64,000 nucleotides of DNA from Arthrobacter caoxuetaonis (GCF_023921125.1 NZ_CP099466.1:2914001-2978000); one strand, 5' to 3'. Positions 42,071-51,784 are shown, counted from the first letter of the stretch. Notes: generated by a model from the letters alone, not told the origin. Translations and numbers: made by a program.

Positions 42071-43743
42071 CTGCGCTCACCGCCATTGCCCTGTCCCGGG
42101 GGAAACAGACCGCGGGGCGAACCGCGGCCGTCCCAGTTCAGCAGGTTCACCCGCCCGGCCATGTCCCGGTTCCCGGCCGGATCATCACCTCGCTGGCGCG
42201 CTTCAAGGGCGGCGAAGTTCTCCACCGCCACCGGCATGGGCCGTCCGGAGGCTTCACCGAACACGCCGGTCTGGCCCATGCCCGGTCCGCCGTCAGTGTC
42301 CAGGGAGCAGCCGATTTCCTCGAGGTTGTGGGCGTCCTCCAGATGGGCGCTGGGGATGACGTAGCGCTCTTCGTACTTGGCGACAGCCATCAGCCGGTAC
42401 ATCCTCACGATGGCCTCGCCGGTCATGCCGGCGTCTTCGGCGATGGATTCGTCCGGCGGGTCCCCCAGCGTGATGTCCCGCATGTAGGCACGCATTGCGG
42501 CGAGTTTCCGCAGCACCAACGTCACCAGGTCCGTGTCCCCGGCCGTGAACAGTTCGGCCAAGTACTCCACGGGGATGCGCAGCGCTTCGATGGCACCGAA
42601 CAGGTTGGCTGCGTCCTCGCCGTCGTGCCCCTGGTCCTTGAGCACATCCACGATCGGAGAGAGCGGCGGCACGTACCAGACCATGGGCATGGTCCGGTAT
42701 TCGGGATGCAGCGGGAGGGCCACCCGCAGTTCCTTGGCCAGGGTGTAGACCGGGGAACGGCGGGCCGCGTCCAGCCAGTCCTCCGGAATGCCTTCGGCCC
42801 GGGCTGCGGCGATGACCTCCGGGTCGTTGGGATCCATCATCAGGTCCAGCTGCGCCTCGTAGAGATCCTGCTCGTTGGGGGTTGCCGCCGCTTCGGTGAC
42901 CCGGTCGGCGTCGTACAGGAAAATCCCGATGTACCGCAGCCGGCCCACGCAGGTCTCCGCGCACACGGTGGGGATCCCCACCTCGATCCGCGGGTAGCAG
43001 AAGGTGCACTTCTCGGCCTTGCCGGAACGGTGGTTGAAGTACATCTTCTTGTAGGGGCAGCCGGTAACGCACTGCCGCCAGCCGCGGCAGCGGTCCTGGT
43101 CCACCAGGACAATGCCGTCCTCCTCGCGCTTGTAGATCGCGCCCGAGGGGCAGGAGGCCATGCAGGACGGGTTGAGGCAGTGCTCGCAGATCCGCGGCAG
43201 GTAGAACATGAAGGTCTGGTCGAACTCGAACTTGACCTTGTCCTCGGCATCGCGGCGGAGCTTTTCCACCACGGGGTCCTGGCTGGCGTGCTCCGGGGCG
43301 CCGCCAAGATCGTCATCCCAGTTGGCCGACCAGGTGATCTTCGTGTCCTCGCCGGTGATCAGGGATTTCGGGCGCGCGACCGGGAAGTCGTTGCCGGCGG
43401 GCGCCTGGATCAGGTTCTCATAGTCGTAGGTCCAGGGTTCGTAGTAGTCGCTGAGTTCGGGCTGCACGGGGCTGGCGAACAGGCCGAAGAGTTTTGCCAT
43501 CCGCCCGCCGGCCTTCAGCTTCAGGTTTCCCCGGCTGTTCAGCTCCCAGCCGCCCTTCCACTTCTCCTGGTCCTCGTAGCGCCGCGGGTAGCCCTGGCCC
43601 GGGCGGGTTTCGACGTTGTTGAACCAGACGTACTCCGTGCCGGCACGGTTGGTCCACGCCTGCTTGCAGGTCACCGAGCACGTGTGGCAGCCGATGCACT
43701 TGTCCAGCGCCATCACCATCGCCGTCTGCGCCATGATCCTCAT
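42067..43743 (-). CDS. narH: Nitrate reductase beta subunit NarH
   Basis: 558 aa iron-sulfur protein. Cys groups in order: CIGCHTCSVTCKQAW (about residue 16), CEHCLNPSCMASCP (about 190), CRGWRQCVTGCPYKKMYFN (about 223, with the Trp that makes the [3Fe-4S] centre) and CTFCYPRIEVGIPTVCAETC (about 250). Transfers electrons from NarI heme to NarG. The start ATG shares one base with the narG stop (TGATG). The last 50 residues are Gly/Arg-rich. An upstream extension of this frame is antisense/overlapping narG and was rejected. Confidence 0.94.
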   Translation of the reverse strand: MRIMAQTAMVMALDKCIGCHTCSVTCKQAWTNRAGTEYVWFNNVETRPGQGYPRRYEDQEKWKGGWELNSRGNLKLKAGGRMAKLFGLFASPVQPELSDYYEPWTYDYENLIQAPAGNDFPVARPKSLITGEDTKITWSANWDDDLGGAPEHASQDPVVEKLRRDAEDKVKFEFDQTFMFYLPRICEHCLNPSCMASCPSGAIYKREEDGIVLVDQDRCRGWRQCVTGCPYKKMYFNHRSGKAEKCTFCYPRIEVGIPTVCAETCVGRLRYIGIFLYDADRVTEAAATPNEQDLYEAQLDLMMDPNDPEVIAAARAEGIPEDWLDAARRSPVYTLAKELRVALPLHPEYRTMPMVWYVPPLSPIVDVLKDQGHDGEDAANLFGAIEALRIPVEYLAELFTAGDTDLVTLVLRKLAAMRAYMRDITLGDPPDESIAEDAGMTGEAIVRMYRLMAVAKYEERYVIPSAHLEDAHNLEEIGCSLDTDGGPGMGQTGVFGEASGRPMPVAVENFAALEARQRGDDPAGNRDMAGRVNLLNWDGRGSPRGLFPPGQGNGGERR

Positions 43744-46700
43744 CAGTAGCTCACCTCCTGCGAGCGCCGGCGGACCACCGAGACGATGTCCCGCTGGTTG
43801 CCCGTGGGGCCCAGGTAGTTGAAGGCCCAGGAAAGCTGGGCGTAACCGCCGATCATGTGGGTGGGTTTGACCAGGATCCGCGTCACGGAGTTGTGGATGC
43901 CGCCGCGGCGGCCCGTGGCTTCGGACTTCGGTGTGTCGATGATCCGCTCCTGCGCGTGGTGGACGTAGACGACGCCGGCCGGCATGCGGCTGCTGACGAT
44001 CGCCCGTCCCACCAGGACCCCGTTGGTGTTCACGCACTCCACCCAGTCGTTGTCCCGCACCTGGATCAGTTCCGCGTCCTGCGGACTCATCCACACCGCT
44101 GTCCCGCCGCGTGAGAGGGAAAGCATGAACAGGTTGTCCTGGTATTCGGAGTGGATGGACCACTTGTTGTGCGGCGTCAGGTAGCGAACGGCCACGGACA
44201 GCTCGCCCCGCGTGCCGAGCTGCGGTTCACCGAACAGGCGGGCCATGTCCAGCGGCGGCCGGAACACCGGCAGTGCCTCGCCCATGTCCCGGATCCAGTC
44301 GTGGTCCAGGAAGAAGTGCATCCGGCCGGTGAGGGTGTGGAAAGGTTTCAGCCGCTCGATATTGATCGTGAACGGCGCATAGCGGCGTCCGCCGGATTCC
44401 GACCCGGACCATTCCGGGGAGGTGATCACCGGCGTCGGACGGTCCTGAGTGTCCCGGAACGTTATCAGTTTGTCCTGTGCACCGATGGCCAGGTCTGCCA
44501 GCGGCGTTCCGGTGCGTTTTTCCAGGGTTTCGAAGCCCTGGACCGCGAGTTCACCGTTGGTCGTTCCGGAGAACAGGAGGATCGCCTCGGCCATCCGGGC
44601 GTCGGTGTCGACGGCGGGGCGGCCGCGGGCTGCGCCGGAGTCGAACACCCCGTGCTTTGCGGCCAGCTGCCGGACCTGCTTGGAAACGTCATAGGTGACG
44701 TACTTCGTGGTGAAGCCCAGCTTTTCGGCCAGCGGGCCCATTGCCACGAATTTGTCCCCGATCGCCGTGTAGTCCCGTTCCACCACCGCCAGGTTGGGCA
44801 GGTTCACTCCCGGGACCGCGGGAATCTCCGTGTCTTTCCAGTCGGGGGCATGGCCGCCGGGCTGCGCAATTTCACCGGGGGTGTCATGGGTCAGGGCAGT
44901 GGCGACCAGGTCCTTCCGCACGCCCAGGTGCCTTCCGGCCTGCCGCGAGAACTCCTCGGCGAGCAGCCGGAACAGGTCGAAGTCCGATTTCGCTTCCCAC
45001 GGCGGGGCAATGGCAGGTGTGAAGGCATGCACGTAAGGGTGCATGTCCGTGGAGGAGAGGTCGTACTTTTCGTACCAGGTCGCCGCGGGGAACACGACGT
45101 CGGAGAGCAGGGTGGAGCTGGTCATCCGGAAGTCCGCAGAGACCAGCAGGTCCAGCTTTCCCTGCGGCGCGTCCTCCCTCCAGACCACGTCCCTCGGCCG
45201 GGCATCGCCGTGGTCCTTCCCCATGACGTTGTTCAGGGTGCCGAGGAGATGCTTCTGGAAGTACTCCTCCCCCTTGGCCGAAGAGCCCAGCAGGTTGGAA
45301 CGCCAGAGGATCAGCGTCCGCGGCCAGTTCTCCGGTGCGTCAACGTCCTCCACCGCAAAGCGCAGCTTCCCCTCCTTGAGCCGGTCCGCAACCCAGCGGG
45401 CCTCGGTGGGCGCTTCACCGCGCGCGACGCCGCCGGCTGCCTCATCCGCCACGTCCAGGGAGTTTTTGGCGTCGAACTGCGGAAAGAACGGCATCCAGCC
45501 CATCCGGGTGGACTTGGCGATCACGTCCGCCGAATGCATGCCGCGAAGGTGTCCCTCCGCCAGCGGGGACTGCACGGCATCGGTGGAATACCCGTCGGAG
45601 CGGAACTGGTCGGTATGCATGTACCAGAATGCCGTGCCGATCATGAACCGCGGCGGACGGTTCCAGTCCCCGGCAGAGGCCATGGCCGCCCAGCCGGTGA
45701 TCGGGCGGCACTTTTCCTGCCCCACATAGTGCGCCCAGCCCCCGCCGTTGCGGCCCTCGCAGCCGGTCAGCATCAGCATGGCCAGGATCGCCCGGTACGT
45801 GACGTCCCCGTGGTACCACTGGCAGATCCCGGCACCCAGGATGATCATCGACCGGCCTTTGGATTTCTCCGCGTTGGCGGCGAACTCCCGGGCGGTCCGG
45901 ATCACTGCCGAGGGTTTGACCGAGGTCAGTTCCTCCTGCCAGGCGGGCGTGTAGGCCGTGGCGGCGTCGTCGTACCCCGCCGCCCAGTCCCCGGGCAGAC
46001 CCTCCCGGCCCACGCCGTACTGGGCCAGCATCAGATCAAAAACGGTGGTCACCCGTTTCCCCGCCACGGTTGTTACCGGCACGCCGCGGTGCACCACTGA
46101 CCCCGCCCCGGACGGGTCGGAGAACACCGGCAGGTCCACGCCGCTGGTCTCTCCCAGCCAGCCGGCGGCGTCGGCCAGGGAGAGGGCGGGCACCACGCCG
46201 TCCAGGTCCAGGTTCCACTTGCCGGCGTCGTCGTCGTTGTACCGGAAACCCAGGGAACCGTTGGGCACCACCGGTGCACCGCTGGTCCGGTCCAGCAGGA
46301 CCGTCTTGAAGGCGGCGTCGGCTGCCTCTCCGGCGTCACCGCCCAGATCCTGCGCGGTGAGGAACTTGCCCGGGACCGTTGTCCCGCCGGGACCGTCCAC
46401 CAGCGTCACCAGGAACGGCAGGTCCGTGTACTGCAGGACGTAGTCCTCGAAGAACGGCACCCGCCGGTCCACGAAGTTCTCCTTCAGGATCACGTGCCCC
46501 ATAGCCATGGCCATGGCGGCGTCGGAGCCCGCCTGGACCGGCAGCCATTCATCGGCGAACTTGGTGTTGTCCGCGTAGTCCGGGCTCACCGACACCACCT
46601 TGGTGCCGCGGTAGCGCCCTTCGACCATCCAGTGCGCATCAGGGGTCCGGGTCACCGGAATGTTCGAGCCCCACATCATCAGGTAGGTCGCGTCCCACCA

Positions 46701-47468
46701 GTCACCGGATTCCGGAACGTCGGTCTGGTCGCCGAAGACCTGCGGACTGGCTACCGGAAGGTCCGCGTACCAGTCGTAGAAGCTGTTCATCACCCCGCCG
46801 ATGAGATTGATGAACCGGGCGCCGGCCGCGTGGGACACCATCGACATGGCAGGAATCGGAGAGAAACCGGTACACCTGTCCGGGCCGAAGTTCTTGACCG
46901 TGGAAACGTGCGCCGCCGCCGTCATCTCCAGGGCTTCCTGCCAGCTGGACCGGACCAGGCCGCCCTTGCCGCGCGCCTGCTGCCAGGTGCGGCGCTTCTC
47001 CGGATCTGCAATGAGCGATTCCCAGGCCAGCACCGGATCGCCGCCGGAAGACCGCTTTGCGTCCCGGTACATTTCCAGCAGGACCGCGCGGATATAGGGA
47101 AAGCGGACCCGTGTGGGCGAATAGGTGTACCAGGAGAAGGCGGCGCCGCGCGGGCAGCCCCGGGGTTCGTACTCGGGCCGGTCCGGGCCGACGGTGGGAT
47201 AGTCGGTTTCCTGCGCCTCCCAGGTGATGATCCCGTCCTTGACATAGACCTTCCAGGAGCAGGACCCTGTGCAGTTCACGCCGTGCGTGGAGCGGACCAC
47301 CTTGTCGTGGCTCCAGCGGTTCCGGTAGAAGGCATCGCCCTTCCGTCCGCCTTCACGGAAAACCGCCCGGCCGTCGGCGGTTTCATCCCAGCGAGTGAAG
47401 AACCTGCCGAGTTTGAGAAGTGCGTCTGATGCGGGGCCGTCTGTCCCCGTAGCGGAGCTGCTAGCCAT
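43743..47468 (-). CDS. narG: Nitrate reductase alpha subunit NarG
   Basis: 1241 aa molybdopterin oxidoreductase. STHGVNCTGSCSWKVYVKDG (about residue 55) provides the His/Cys ligands of FS0. The Mo-ligand Asp region is SFYDWYADLPVASPQVFGDQTD (in parts, about 230); MWGSNIPVTRTPDAHW and the late cofactor-binding domain (YLTPHNKWSIHSEYQDN) follow. Full family length. It reduces nitrate in the cytoplasm and has no twin-arginine signal peptide. First gene of narGHJIK and divergent from menB with 95 nt between. No molybdenum-cofactor genes are in the window. Confidence 0.95.
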   Translation of the reverse strand: MASSSATGTDGPASDALLKLGRFFTRWDETADGRAVFREGGRKGDAFYRNRWSHDKVVRSTHGVNCTGSCSWKVYVKDGIITWEAQETDYPTVGPDRPEYEPRGCPRGAAFSWYTYSPTRVRFPYIRAVLLEMYRDAKRSSGGDPVLAWESLIADPEKRRTWQQARGKGGLVRSSWQEALEMTAAAHVSTVKNFGPDRCTGFSPIPAMSMVSHAAGARFINLIGGVMNSFYDWYADLPVASPQVFGDQTDVPESGDWWDATYLMMWGSNIPVTRTPDAHWMVEGRYRGTKVVSVSPDYADNTKFADEWLPVQAGSDAAMAMAMGHVILKENFVDRRVPFFEDYVLQYTDLPFLVTLVDGPGGTTVPGKFLTAQDLGGDAGEAADAAFKTVLLDRTSGAPVVPNGSLGFRYNDDDAGKWNLDLDGVVPALSLADAAGWLGETSGVDLPVFSDPSGAGSVVHRGVPVTTVAGKRVTTVFDLMLAQYGVGREGLPGDWAAGYDDAATAYTPAWQEELTSVKPSAVIRTAREFAANAEKSKGRSMIILGAGICQWYHGDVTYRAILAMLMLTGCEGRNGGGWAHYVGQEKCRPITGWAAMASAGDWNRPPRFMIGTAFWYMHTDQFRSDGYSTDAVQSPLAEGHLRGMHSADVIAKSTRMGWMPFFPQFDAKNSLDVADEAAGGVARGEAPTEARWVADRLKEGKLRFAVEDVDAPENWPRTLILWRSNLLGSSAKGEEYFQKHLLGTLNNVMGKDHGDARPRDVVWREDAPQGKLDLLVSADFRMTSSTLLSDVVFPAATWYEKYDLSSTDMHPYVHAFTPAIAPPWEAKSDFDLFRLLAEEFSRQAGRHLGVRKDLVATALTHDTPGEIAQPGGHAPDWKDTEIPAVPGVNLPNLAVVERDYTAIGDKFVAMGPLAEKLGFTTKYVTYDVSKQVRQLAAKHGVFDSGAARGRPAVDTDARMAEAILLFSGTTNGELAVQGFETLEKRTGTPLADLAIGAQDKLITFRDTQDRPTPVITSPEWSGSESGGRRYAPFTINIERLKPFHTLTGRMHFFLDHDWIRDMGEALPVFRPPLDMARLFGEPQLGTRGELSVAVRYLTPHNKWSIHSEYQDNLFMLSLSRGGTAVWMSPQDAELIQVRDNDWVECVNTNGVLVGRAIVSSRMPAGVVYVHHAQERIIDTPKSEATGRRGGIHNSVTRILVKPTHMIGGYAQLSWAFNYLGPTGNQRDIVSVVRRRSQEVSY

Positions 47469-47550
47469 TTCTACAAGCTACGCCTGGCCCCCGGACGCTC
47501 ATAGGATACCGGTCGAAAACCGTCCGGACCGGGCCCAGATGCCGCCGCGA

Positions 47551-47564
47551 TAAACTCGAGACCG
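47551..47564 (+). promoter_or_regulatory. Probable leaderless promoter of menB
   Basis: TAAACT (47551-47556) followed by seven bases and the GTG start of menB, with no Shine-Dalgarno. The sequence GATAAACTCGAG resembles the -10 surroundings of the HAD gene at 62459. No convincing FNR or NarL site was seen between menB and narG. Confidence 0.5.
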
Positions 47565-48517
47565 TGAGCACACATCTTCCCGAGCAGGTTTCTGACATCT
47601 TCGATCCCCGGCAGTGGAGGGTGGTTGGCGGCTTCGACGATTTCCAGGACATGACCTATCACCGCCAGGTGGAGCGCGACGCCGACGGCGCCGTCGTGCG
47701 TGACCTTCCCACGGTGCGGATTGCCTTCAACCGCCCGGAGGTCCGCAACGCGTTCCGTCCCGGTACCGTTGACGAGCTGTACCGGGCCATGGACCATGCC
47801 CGGATGACCCCCGACGTCGCGACAGTGCTGCTGACCGGCAACGGTCCCTCGCCGAAGGACGGCGGGCACTCCTTCTGTTCCGGCGGCGATCAGCGGATCC
47901 GCGGCCGGGACGGGTACCGGTATGCAGACGGGGAGACCCAGGAAACCATCGATCCGGCCCGCGCCGGACGGCTGCACATCCTGGAGGTCCAGCGCCTGAT
48001 GCGGACCATGCCCAAGGTGGTCATCGCCGTCGTCAACGGCTGGGCTGCCGGCGGCGGACACAGCCTGCATGTGGTGGCGGACCTGACCATCGCTTCGCGC
48101 CAGTACGGCAAGTTCAAGCAGACCGACGCCACTGTGGGCAGCTTCGACGCCGGCTACGGTTCGGCGCTGCTGGCGCGCCAGATCGGGCAGAAGCGTGCCC
48201 GTGAGATCTTCTTCCTGGCCCGCGAGTATTCCGCCGAGGACATGGTGGCCATGGGCGCCGTGAACGAAGCCGTGGACCACGAGAACCTGGAAAAGGTGGC
48301 CCTGGAATACGCCGCCGACATCGCGCGGCAGTCCCCCCAGGCGATCCGTATGCTGAAGTTCGCGTTCAACCTGCCCGACGACGGCCTGGCCGGCCAGCAG
48401 GTCTTCGCCGGTGAGGCGACGCGGCTGGCCTACATGACGGATGAGGCGGTCGAAGGCAAGGAAGCGTTCCTGGCCAAACGGGACCCGGACTGGTCCTCCT
48501 TCCCCTACTACTTCTAG
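47564..48517 (+). CDS. menB: 1,4-dihydroxy-2-naphthoyl-CoA synthase MenB
   Basis: 317 aa crotonase-fold enzyme. DIFDPRQWRVVGGFDDFQDMTYH is the characteristic N-terminus (in part). RIAFNRPEVRNAFRP, FCSGGDQRIRGRDGY (oxyanion loop, about residue 105), VNGWAAGGGHSLHVVADLTIAS (in parts) and DATVGSFDAGYGSALLARQIG with the catalytic Asp/Tyr region are present; the C-terminus is WSSFPYYF. It closes the naphthoquinone ring. GTG start. menE follows six nt later. Confidence 0.95.
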   Translation: MSTHLPEQVSDIFDPRQWRVVGGFDDFQDMTYHRQVERDADGAVVRDLPTVRIAFNRPEVRNAFRPGTVDELYRAMDHARMTPDVATVLLTGNGPSPKDGGHSFCSGGDQRIRGRDGYRYADGETQETIDPARAGRLHILEVQRLMRTMPKVVIAVVNGWAAGGGHSLHVVADLTIASRQYGKFKQTDATVGSFDAGYGSALLARQIGQKRAREIFFLAREYSAEDMVAMGAVNEAVDHENLEKVALEYAADIARQSPQAIRMLKFAFNLPDDGLAGQQVFAGEATRLAYMTDEAVEGKEAFLAKRDPDWSSFPYYF

Positions 48518-48523
48518 GACGCC

Positions 48524-49660
48524 ATGGAACTGCTTCCCGTCCACACTCCCGCCGGCTTCAATGCCGGTGACCTGCTGCCCCCGTTGGCAGCAGCGCTGGC
48601 CGGGGAAGGTCCTGCCGTGGCTCCGCATGCTGACCCGGCGCAGACCTTCACCGGGGAACTGCCCAATGACGATATTGCGCTGGTGATCAGTACGTCCGGT
48701 TCCACCGGGACCCCGAAACAGACCATGCTCAGCACCGATGCCCTTGCGGCCTCCTCGATGGCGACGGCGATGCATCTGGGCAGGGACGGCCAGTGGCTGC
48801 TGGCCCTGCCGGTCCACTACATTGCCGGTGTCCAGGTCCTGGTCCGCTCCCTGTTTGCCGGAACGGAGCCGGTCCTGCTGGACACCGGATCCCCGTTCAG
48901 CCCGGAGGCCTTCACAACGGCGGCCCAGGCGATGACAGACCGCACACGGCTCACGTCCCTGGTTCCCACCCAGCTGCACCGCCTGCTCACCGATCCCGCG
49001 GAGGACACCTTGTCCGTGCTGCGCAGGTTCGACACGATTCTGCTCGGCGGAGCGGCCGCCAGCCCGGCGCTGCTGGCCGAAGCCGCTGCCCTGGGCCTGA
49101 ATGTGGTGCGCACCTACGGCATGAGCGAGACCGCGGGCGGCTGCGTGTACGACGGGGCTCCCCTGCCCGGCGTCGATGTGCAGGAGGACCAGGGACGGCT
49201 GTGGATCGCCGGGGACATGCTGGCCGACGGTTACCTCGGTGCTCCCGAGCTCACTGCGGAGCGGTTCGCCTTCCACTCCGGCAAGCGCTGGTTCCGCACT
49301 GATGACACCGGGTCCGTTGCCGCAGACGGAACCGTATCCGTCTCCGGAAGGCTCGACGACGTCATTGTCACCGGCGGGGTCAAAGTCTCCGGCACTGCCG
49401 TTGCCGCCGCGGCCGAGCAGCTCGCCGAGGTCCGCGAGGCAGTTGCCCTCGGGCTTGAGGACCCCGAATGGGGCGCCGTCGTGGGCATCGTCGTCGTCGG
49501 CTCCGTGGAAGCTGACCGGCTGCGGAACACGATCCGCTCCGTCCTTGGCGCGCCGGCGGTCCCGAAGGTCGTTGTGGAACTGGAGCGGATGCCGCTGCTG
49601 CCCGGCGGCAAGACCGACCGCGTGGCCATCCGCAGGCTGCTCGCCGCCGCCCGCGGCTAG
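48524..49660 (+). CDS. menE: o-succinylbenzoate-CoA ligase MenE
   Basis: 378 aa adenylate-forming enzyme, shorter than typical ANL ligases but usual for actinobacterial MenE. P-loop ISTSGSTGTPKQTMLSTDAL (about residue 48), VRTYGMSETAGGCVYDG (about 200), RWFRTDDTGSV (about 258), GRLDDVIVTGGVKVSG hinge (about 275) and C-terminal PLLPGGKTDRVAIRRL with the catalytic Lys. It activates the product of MenC. Forms a short operon with menB. Confidence 0.94.
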   Translation: MELLPVHTPAGFNAGDLLPPLAAALAGEGPAVAPHADPAQTFTGELPNDDIALVISTSGSTGTPKQTMLSTDALAASSMATAMHLGRDGQWLLALPVHYIAGVQVLVRSLFAGTEPVLLDTGSPFSPEAFTTAAQAMTDRTRLTSLVPTQLHRLLTDPAEDTLSVLRRFDTILLGGAAASPALLAEAAALGLNVVRTYGMSETAGGCVYDGAPLPGVDVQEDQGRLWIAGDMLADGYLGAPELTAERFAFHSGKRWFRTDDTGSVAADGTVSVSGRLDDVIVTGGVKVSGTAVAAAAEQLAEVREAVALGLEDPEWGAVVGIVVVGSVEADRLRNTIRSVLGAPAVPKVVVELERMPLLPGGKTDRVAIRRLLAAARG

Positions 49661-49695
49661 CCCAGCTCACCCCTCCCCCTCCCAGCCCACCCCAT

Positions 49696-49751
49696 CGAGA
49701 GGCCAGTTACGGCTCTTCTCAGCGCTGGGATGAGCCGTAACTGGCCTCTCG
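49696..49751. repeat. 56-bp palindromic repeat, copy 3
   Basis: Arms identical to copy 2 (CGAGAGGCCAGTTACGGC / GCCGTAACTGGCCTCTCG). The 20-nt centre contains TCTCAGCGCTGGGA, a different but again self-complementary sequence. Lies between menE and menA, genes of the same direction, after a pyrimidine-rich stretch (CCCCTCCCCCTCCC). The other 150 nt of this gap hold only the menA leader. Confidence 0.92.
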
Positions 49752-49871
49752 ACGCACGGTGGAAGGCGTTTTCGCGCTCCCGGCGGCCGTGCGGGAGAAT
49801 GAAGCTGGCCGGCAGGAGCGCATCCTGGCGGCCAGCATCAGCCTAAAAAAGCCAACGAAGAAGGATTAACT

Positions 49872-50756
49872 GTGGCCACACCGGCGCAATGGTTCGAAGG
49901 AGCACGTCCGAGGACTCTGCCGATGGCGGTTGCCCCCGTCATCATCGGTACGGCAGCGGCGTATGACCTCGGAGGCCTCCGCTGGGTGAACGCCCTGCTG
50001 GCCGCCGTTGTGGCGATCCTCCTGCAGGTGGGCGTGAACTATGCCAACGACTATTCCGACGGCGTCCGCGGCACCGATGACAACCGGGTGGGCCCGCTGC
50101 GGCTCACCGGTTCGGGCGCGGCCGCGGCGAAGCACGTCAAGTACGCAGCGTTCGCCTGTTTCGGTGTTGCCATGGCTGCAGGCCTGGCACTCGTGGTCCT
50201 CTCCCAGGCCTGGTTCCTGCTGCTGGTGGGAGTGGGCTGCATCGCCGCTGCATGGGGCTACACCGGCGGGCGCAACCCCTACGGCTACATGGGCCTGGGC
50301 GACGTCTTCGTCTTTGTGTTCTTCGGCCTGGTGGCGACGCTCGGAACCACGTTCACCCAGGCCGGGCAGGTCAGCGGCGCGGCATGGATCGGTGCCGTCT
50401 CGACCGGCCTGATCGCCACAGCGCTCCTGATGGCCAACAACGTCCGCGACATTCCCACCGACCGAGAGTCGGGTAAACGGACCCTGGCCGTACGTCTGGG
50501 GGACGACGCCGCGCGGATCAGTTACGTGATGATGCTCGCGCTGGCACTGCTGCTTCCGCTGCTGCTGGTGGGCGATTACCCGTGGGTGCTGCTGGTCCTG
50601 CTGCTGCTGCCTGCGTGCCTGATGCCCAGCTGGCTGATGCTCAAGGGCAAAAAGCGCCGCAGCCTGATTCCGGTGCTCAAGCAGACCGGCCTGATCAACC
50701 TGGGCTTCAGCGTGATCTACGGACTAGCCCTGGTGCTGACCCGCCTGCTGGCTTAG
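49872..50756 (+). CDS. menA: 1,4-dihydroxy-2-naphthoate polyprenyltransferase MenA
   Basis: 294 aa UbiA-family membrane enzyme with about eight TM segments. The first Asp-rich motif is NYANDYSDGVRGTDDNRVGPLRL (in parts, about residue 56-78) and the second is LLMANNVRDIPTDRESGKRTLAV (about 183). It prenylates DHNA to demethylmenaquinone. GTG start with AAGGA at the right distance. Its stop overlaps the convergent gene's stop by four bases. Separated from menB-menE by palindrome copy 3. Confidence 0.94.
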   Translation: MATPAQWFEGARPRTLPMAVAPVIIGTAAAYDLGGLRWVNALLAAVVAILLQVGVNYANDYSDGVRGTDDNRVGPLRLTGSGAAAAKHVKYAAFACFGVAMAAGLALVVLSQAWFLLLVGVGCIAAAWGYTGGRNPYGYMGLGDVFVFVFFGLVATLGTTFTQAGQVSGAAWIGAVSTGLIATALLMANNVRDIPTDRESGKRTLAVRLGDDAARISYVMMLALALLLPLLLVGDYPWVLLVLLLLPACLMPSWLMLKGKKRRSLIPVLKQTGLINLGFSVIYGLALVLTRLLA

Positions 50757-51784
50757 CTAGCCCCGTAAGCCCTGACCAGAGAGCAGGCACGTCCGGCGGT
50801 CTCGGCGTCCGGCATCGAAATGACGCACTTCGGCCTGGAGCCGCCTGTCAGGATCAGAGCGGGACCGCTGCGCACAATGAACCCGGTTCCGGCCGGGCTG
50901 ATCCGGTAGCCCCAGCCGCCAAAGTCCAGCGCCTGTATATCCTGCACGGACACACTGGTGATTTCCCGGTATTCAAGCGGCATCAGTTTCCAGAACCCAC
51001 CAGCCAGAACCCGCACGCCGGCGTCGTCAATTACTGCATTTCCCGAGCAGAAGATCCAGATCAGCGCGGCGGCGGGAAGCCCCAGCAGGGCCAGGGCCGG
51101 ATGGACAAAGACGAGGCTCATGGCTACCGCGGCGCCGGTGCCCAGGCTGAGCAGCCAGCTGACCGGCCCCATTGAGATCTTGATGACCATGCTTTCCCGG
51201 TTGGCGGCAGCCCGACGCGCAGCTGCGGCTACGGCTGAGTCTTCACTGGCTGCGTCGGCGTCGGCGGCCACAGTATCTGCGTCGGGAGTACGGTCCACCT
51301 CCCCAGGCCTGTACAGCCAGCCGCAGACAGCACCGGCCACACAGCCTGCGACGGCGGATATCCACATCACCGGGGAATCGATCTCAGCTTGTGAAGCATC
51401 AGCGAGCCCAATCTGTCCGGCGACGACGGCGACGGCCAGACCAGTCATCAGCACGCCAAGGGCGATTCCGAGCCCAACCCCGATGCGGGCAATGACCGCC
51501 GAATAGCCACGGGTCAGGACGGACAGGCCCGCGACGACAGCACCGGTTCCTCCGCTGGCAAAAACCGCAACGGCCGCCATGCCCCACAACGACGAGTACC
51601 CGTCGACACCGTCGGGGCCCCAGTGGCTCGCCAGCTGGTCGGGAAGGCTGCCGGCCACCGTGGCCATCCACCCTGCGGCAGTCAGTCCCAGGGCCAGCGG
51701 GCCGGCAATCACTGCGAGCAGCCAGCGCCGGTTGTAGGTGCTTTCGCTCTGCTCTGATCGGTTGCTGAGTTCTGTATTTGCCAT
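50753..51784 (-). CDS. DUF1648/PH-like membrane protein, hypothetical
   Basis: 343 aa. N-terminal half with four TM helices and a DUF1648-like motif (LPDQLASHWGPDGVDGYSS, about residue 48), an Ala/Asp/Ser-rich cytoplasmic loop, two more TM helices, then a C-terminal bacterial PH-like domain (IDDAGVRVLAGGFWKLMPLEYREI, then DFGGWGYRISPAGTGFIVRSG). Function unknown. ATG 51784 has GGGAG nearby. Confidence 0.75.
   Translation of the reverse strand: MANTELSNRSEQSESTYNRRWLLAVIAGPLALGLTAAGWMATVAGSLPDQLASHWGPDGVDGYSSLWGMAAVAVFASGGTGAVVAGLSVLTRGYSAVIARIGVGLGIALGVLMTGLAVAVVAGQIGLADASQAEIDSPVMWISAVAGCVAGAVCGWLYRPGEVDRTPDADTVAADADAASEDSAVAAAARRAAANRESMVIKISMGPVSWLLSLGTGAAVAMSLVFVHPALALLGLPAAALIWIFCSGNAVIDDAGVRVLAGGFWKLMPLEYREITSVSVQDIQALDFGGWGYRISPAGTGFIVRSGPALILTGGSRPKCVISMPDAETAGRACSLVRAYGAS

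Noticed and set aside
43744..44163. N-terminal extension of NarH
   Set aside because: It would overlap 420 nt of narG in another frame. NarH homologues start close to the CIGCHTC cluster, matching the ATG at 43743.
44151..46100. 649-codon plus-strand open frame inside narG
   Set aside because: Exactly antisense to a full-length narG. Long antisense frames are normal in DNA of this GC content. No family features.
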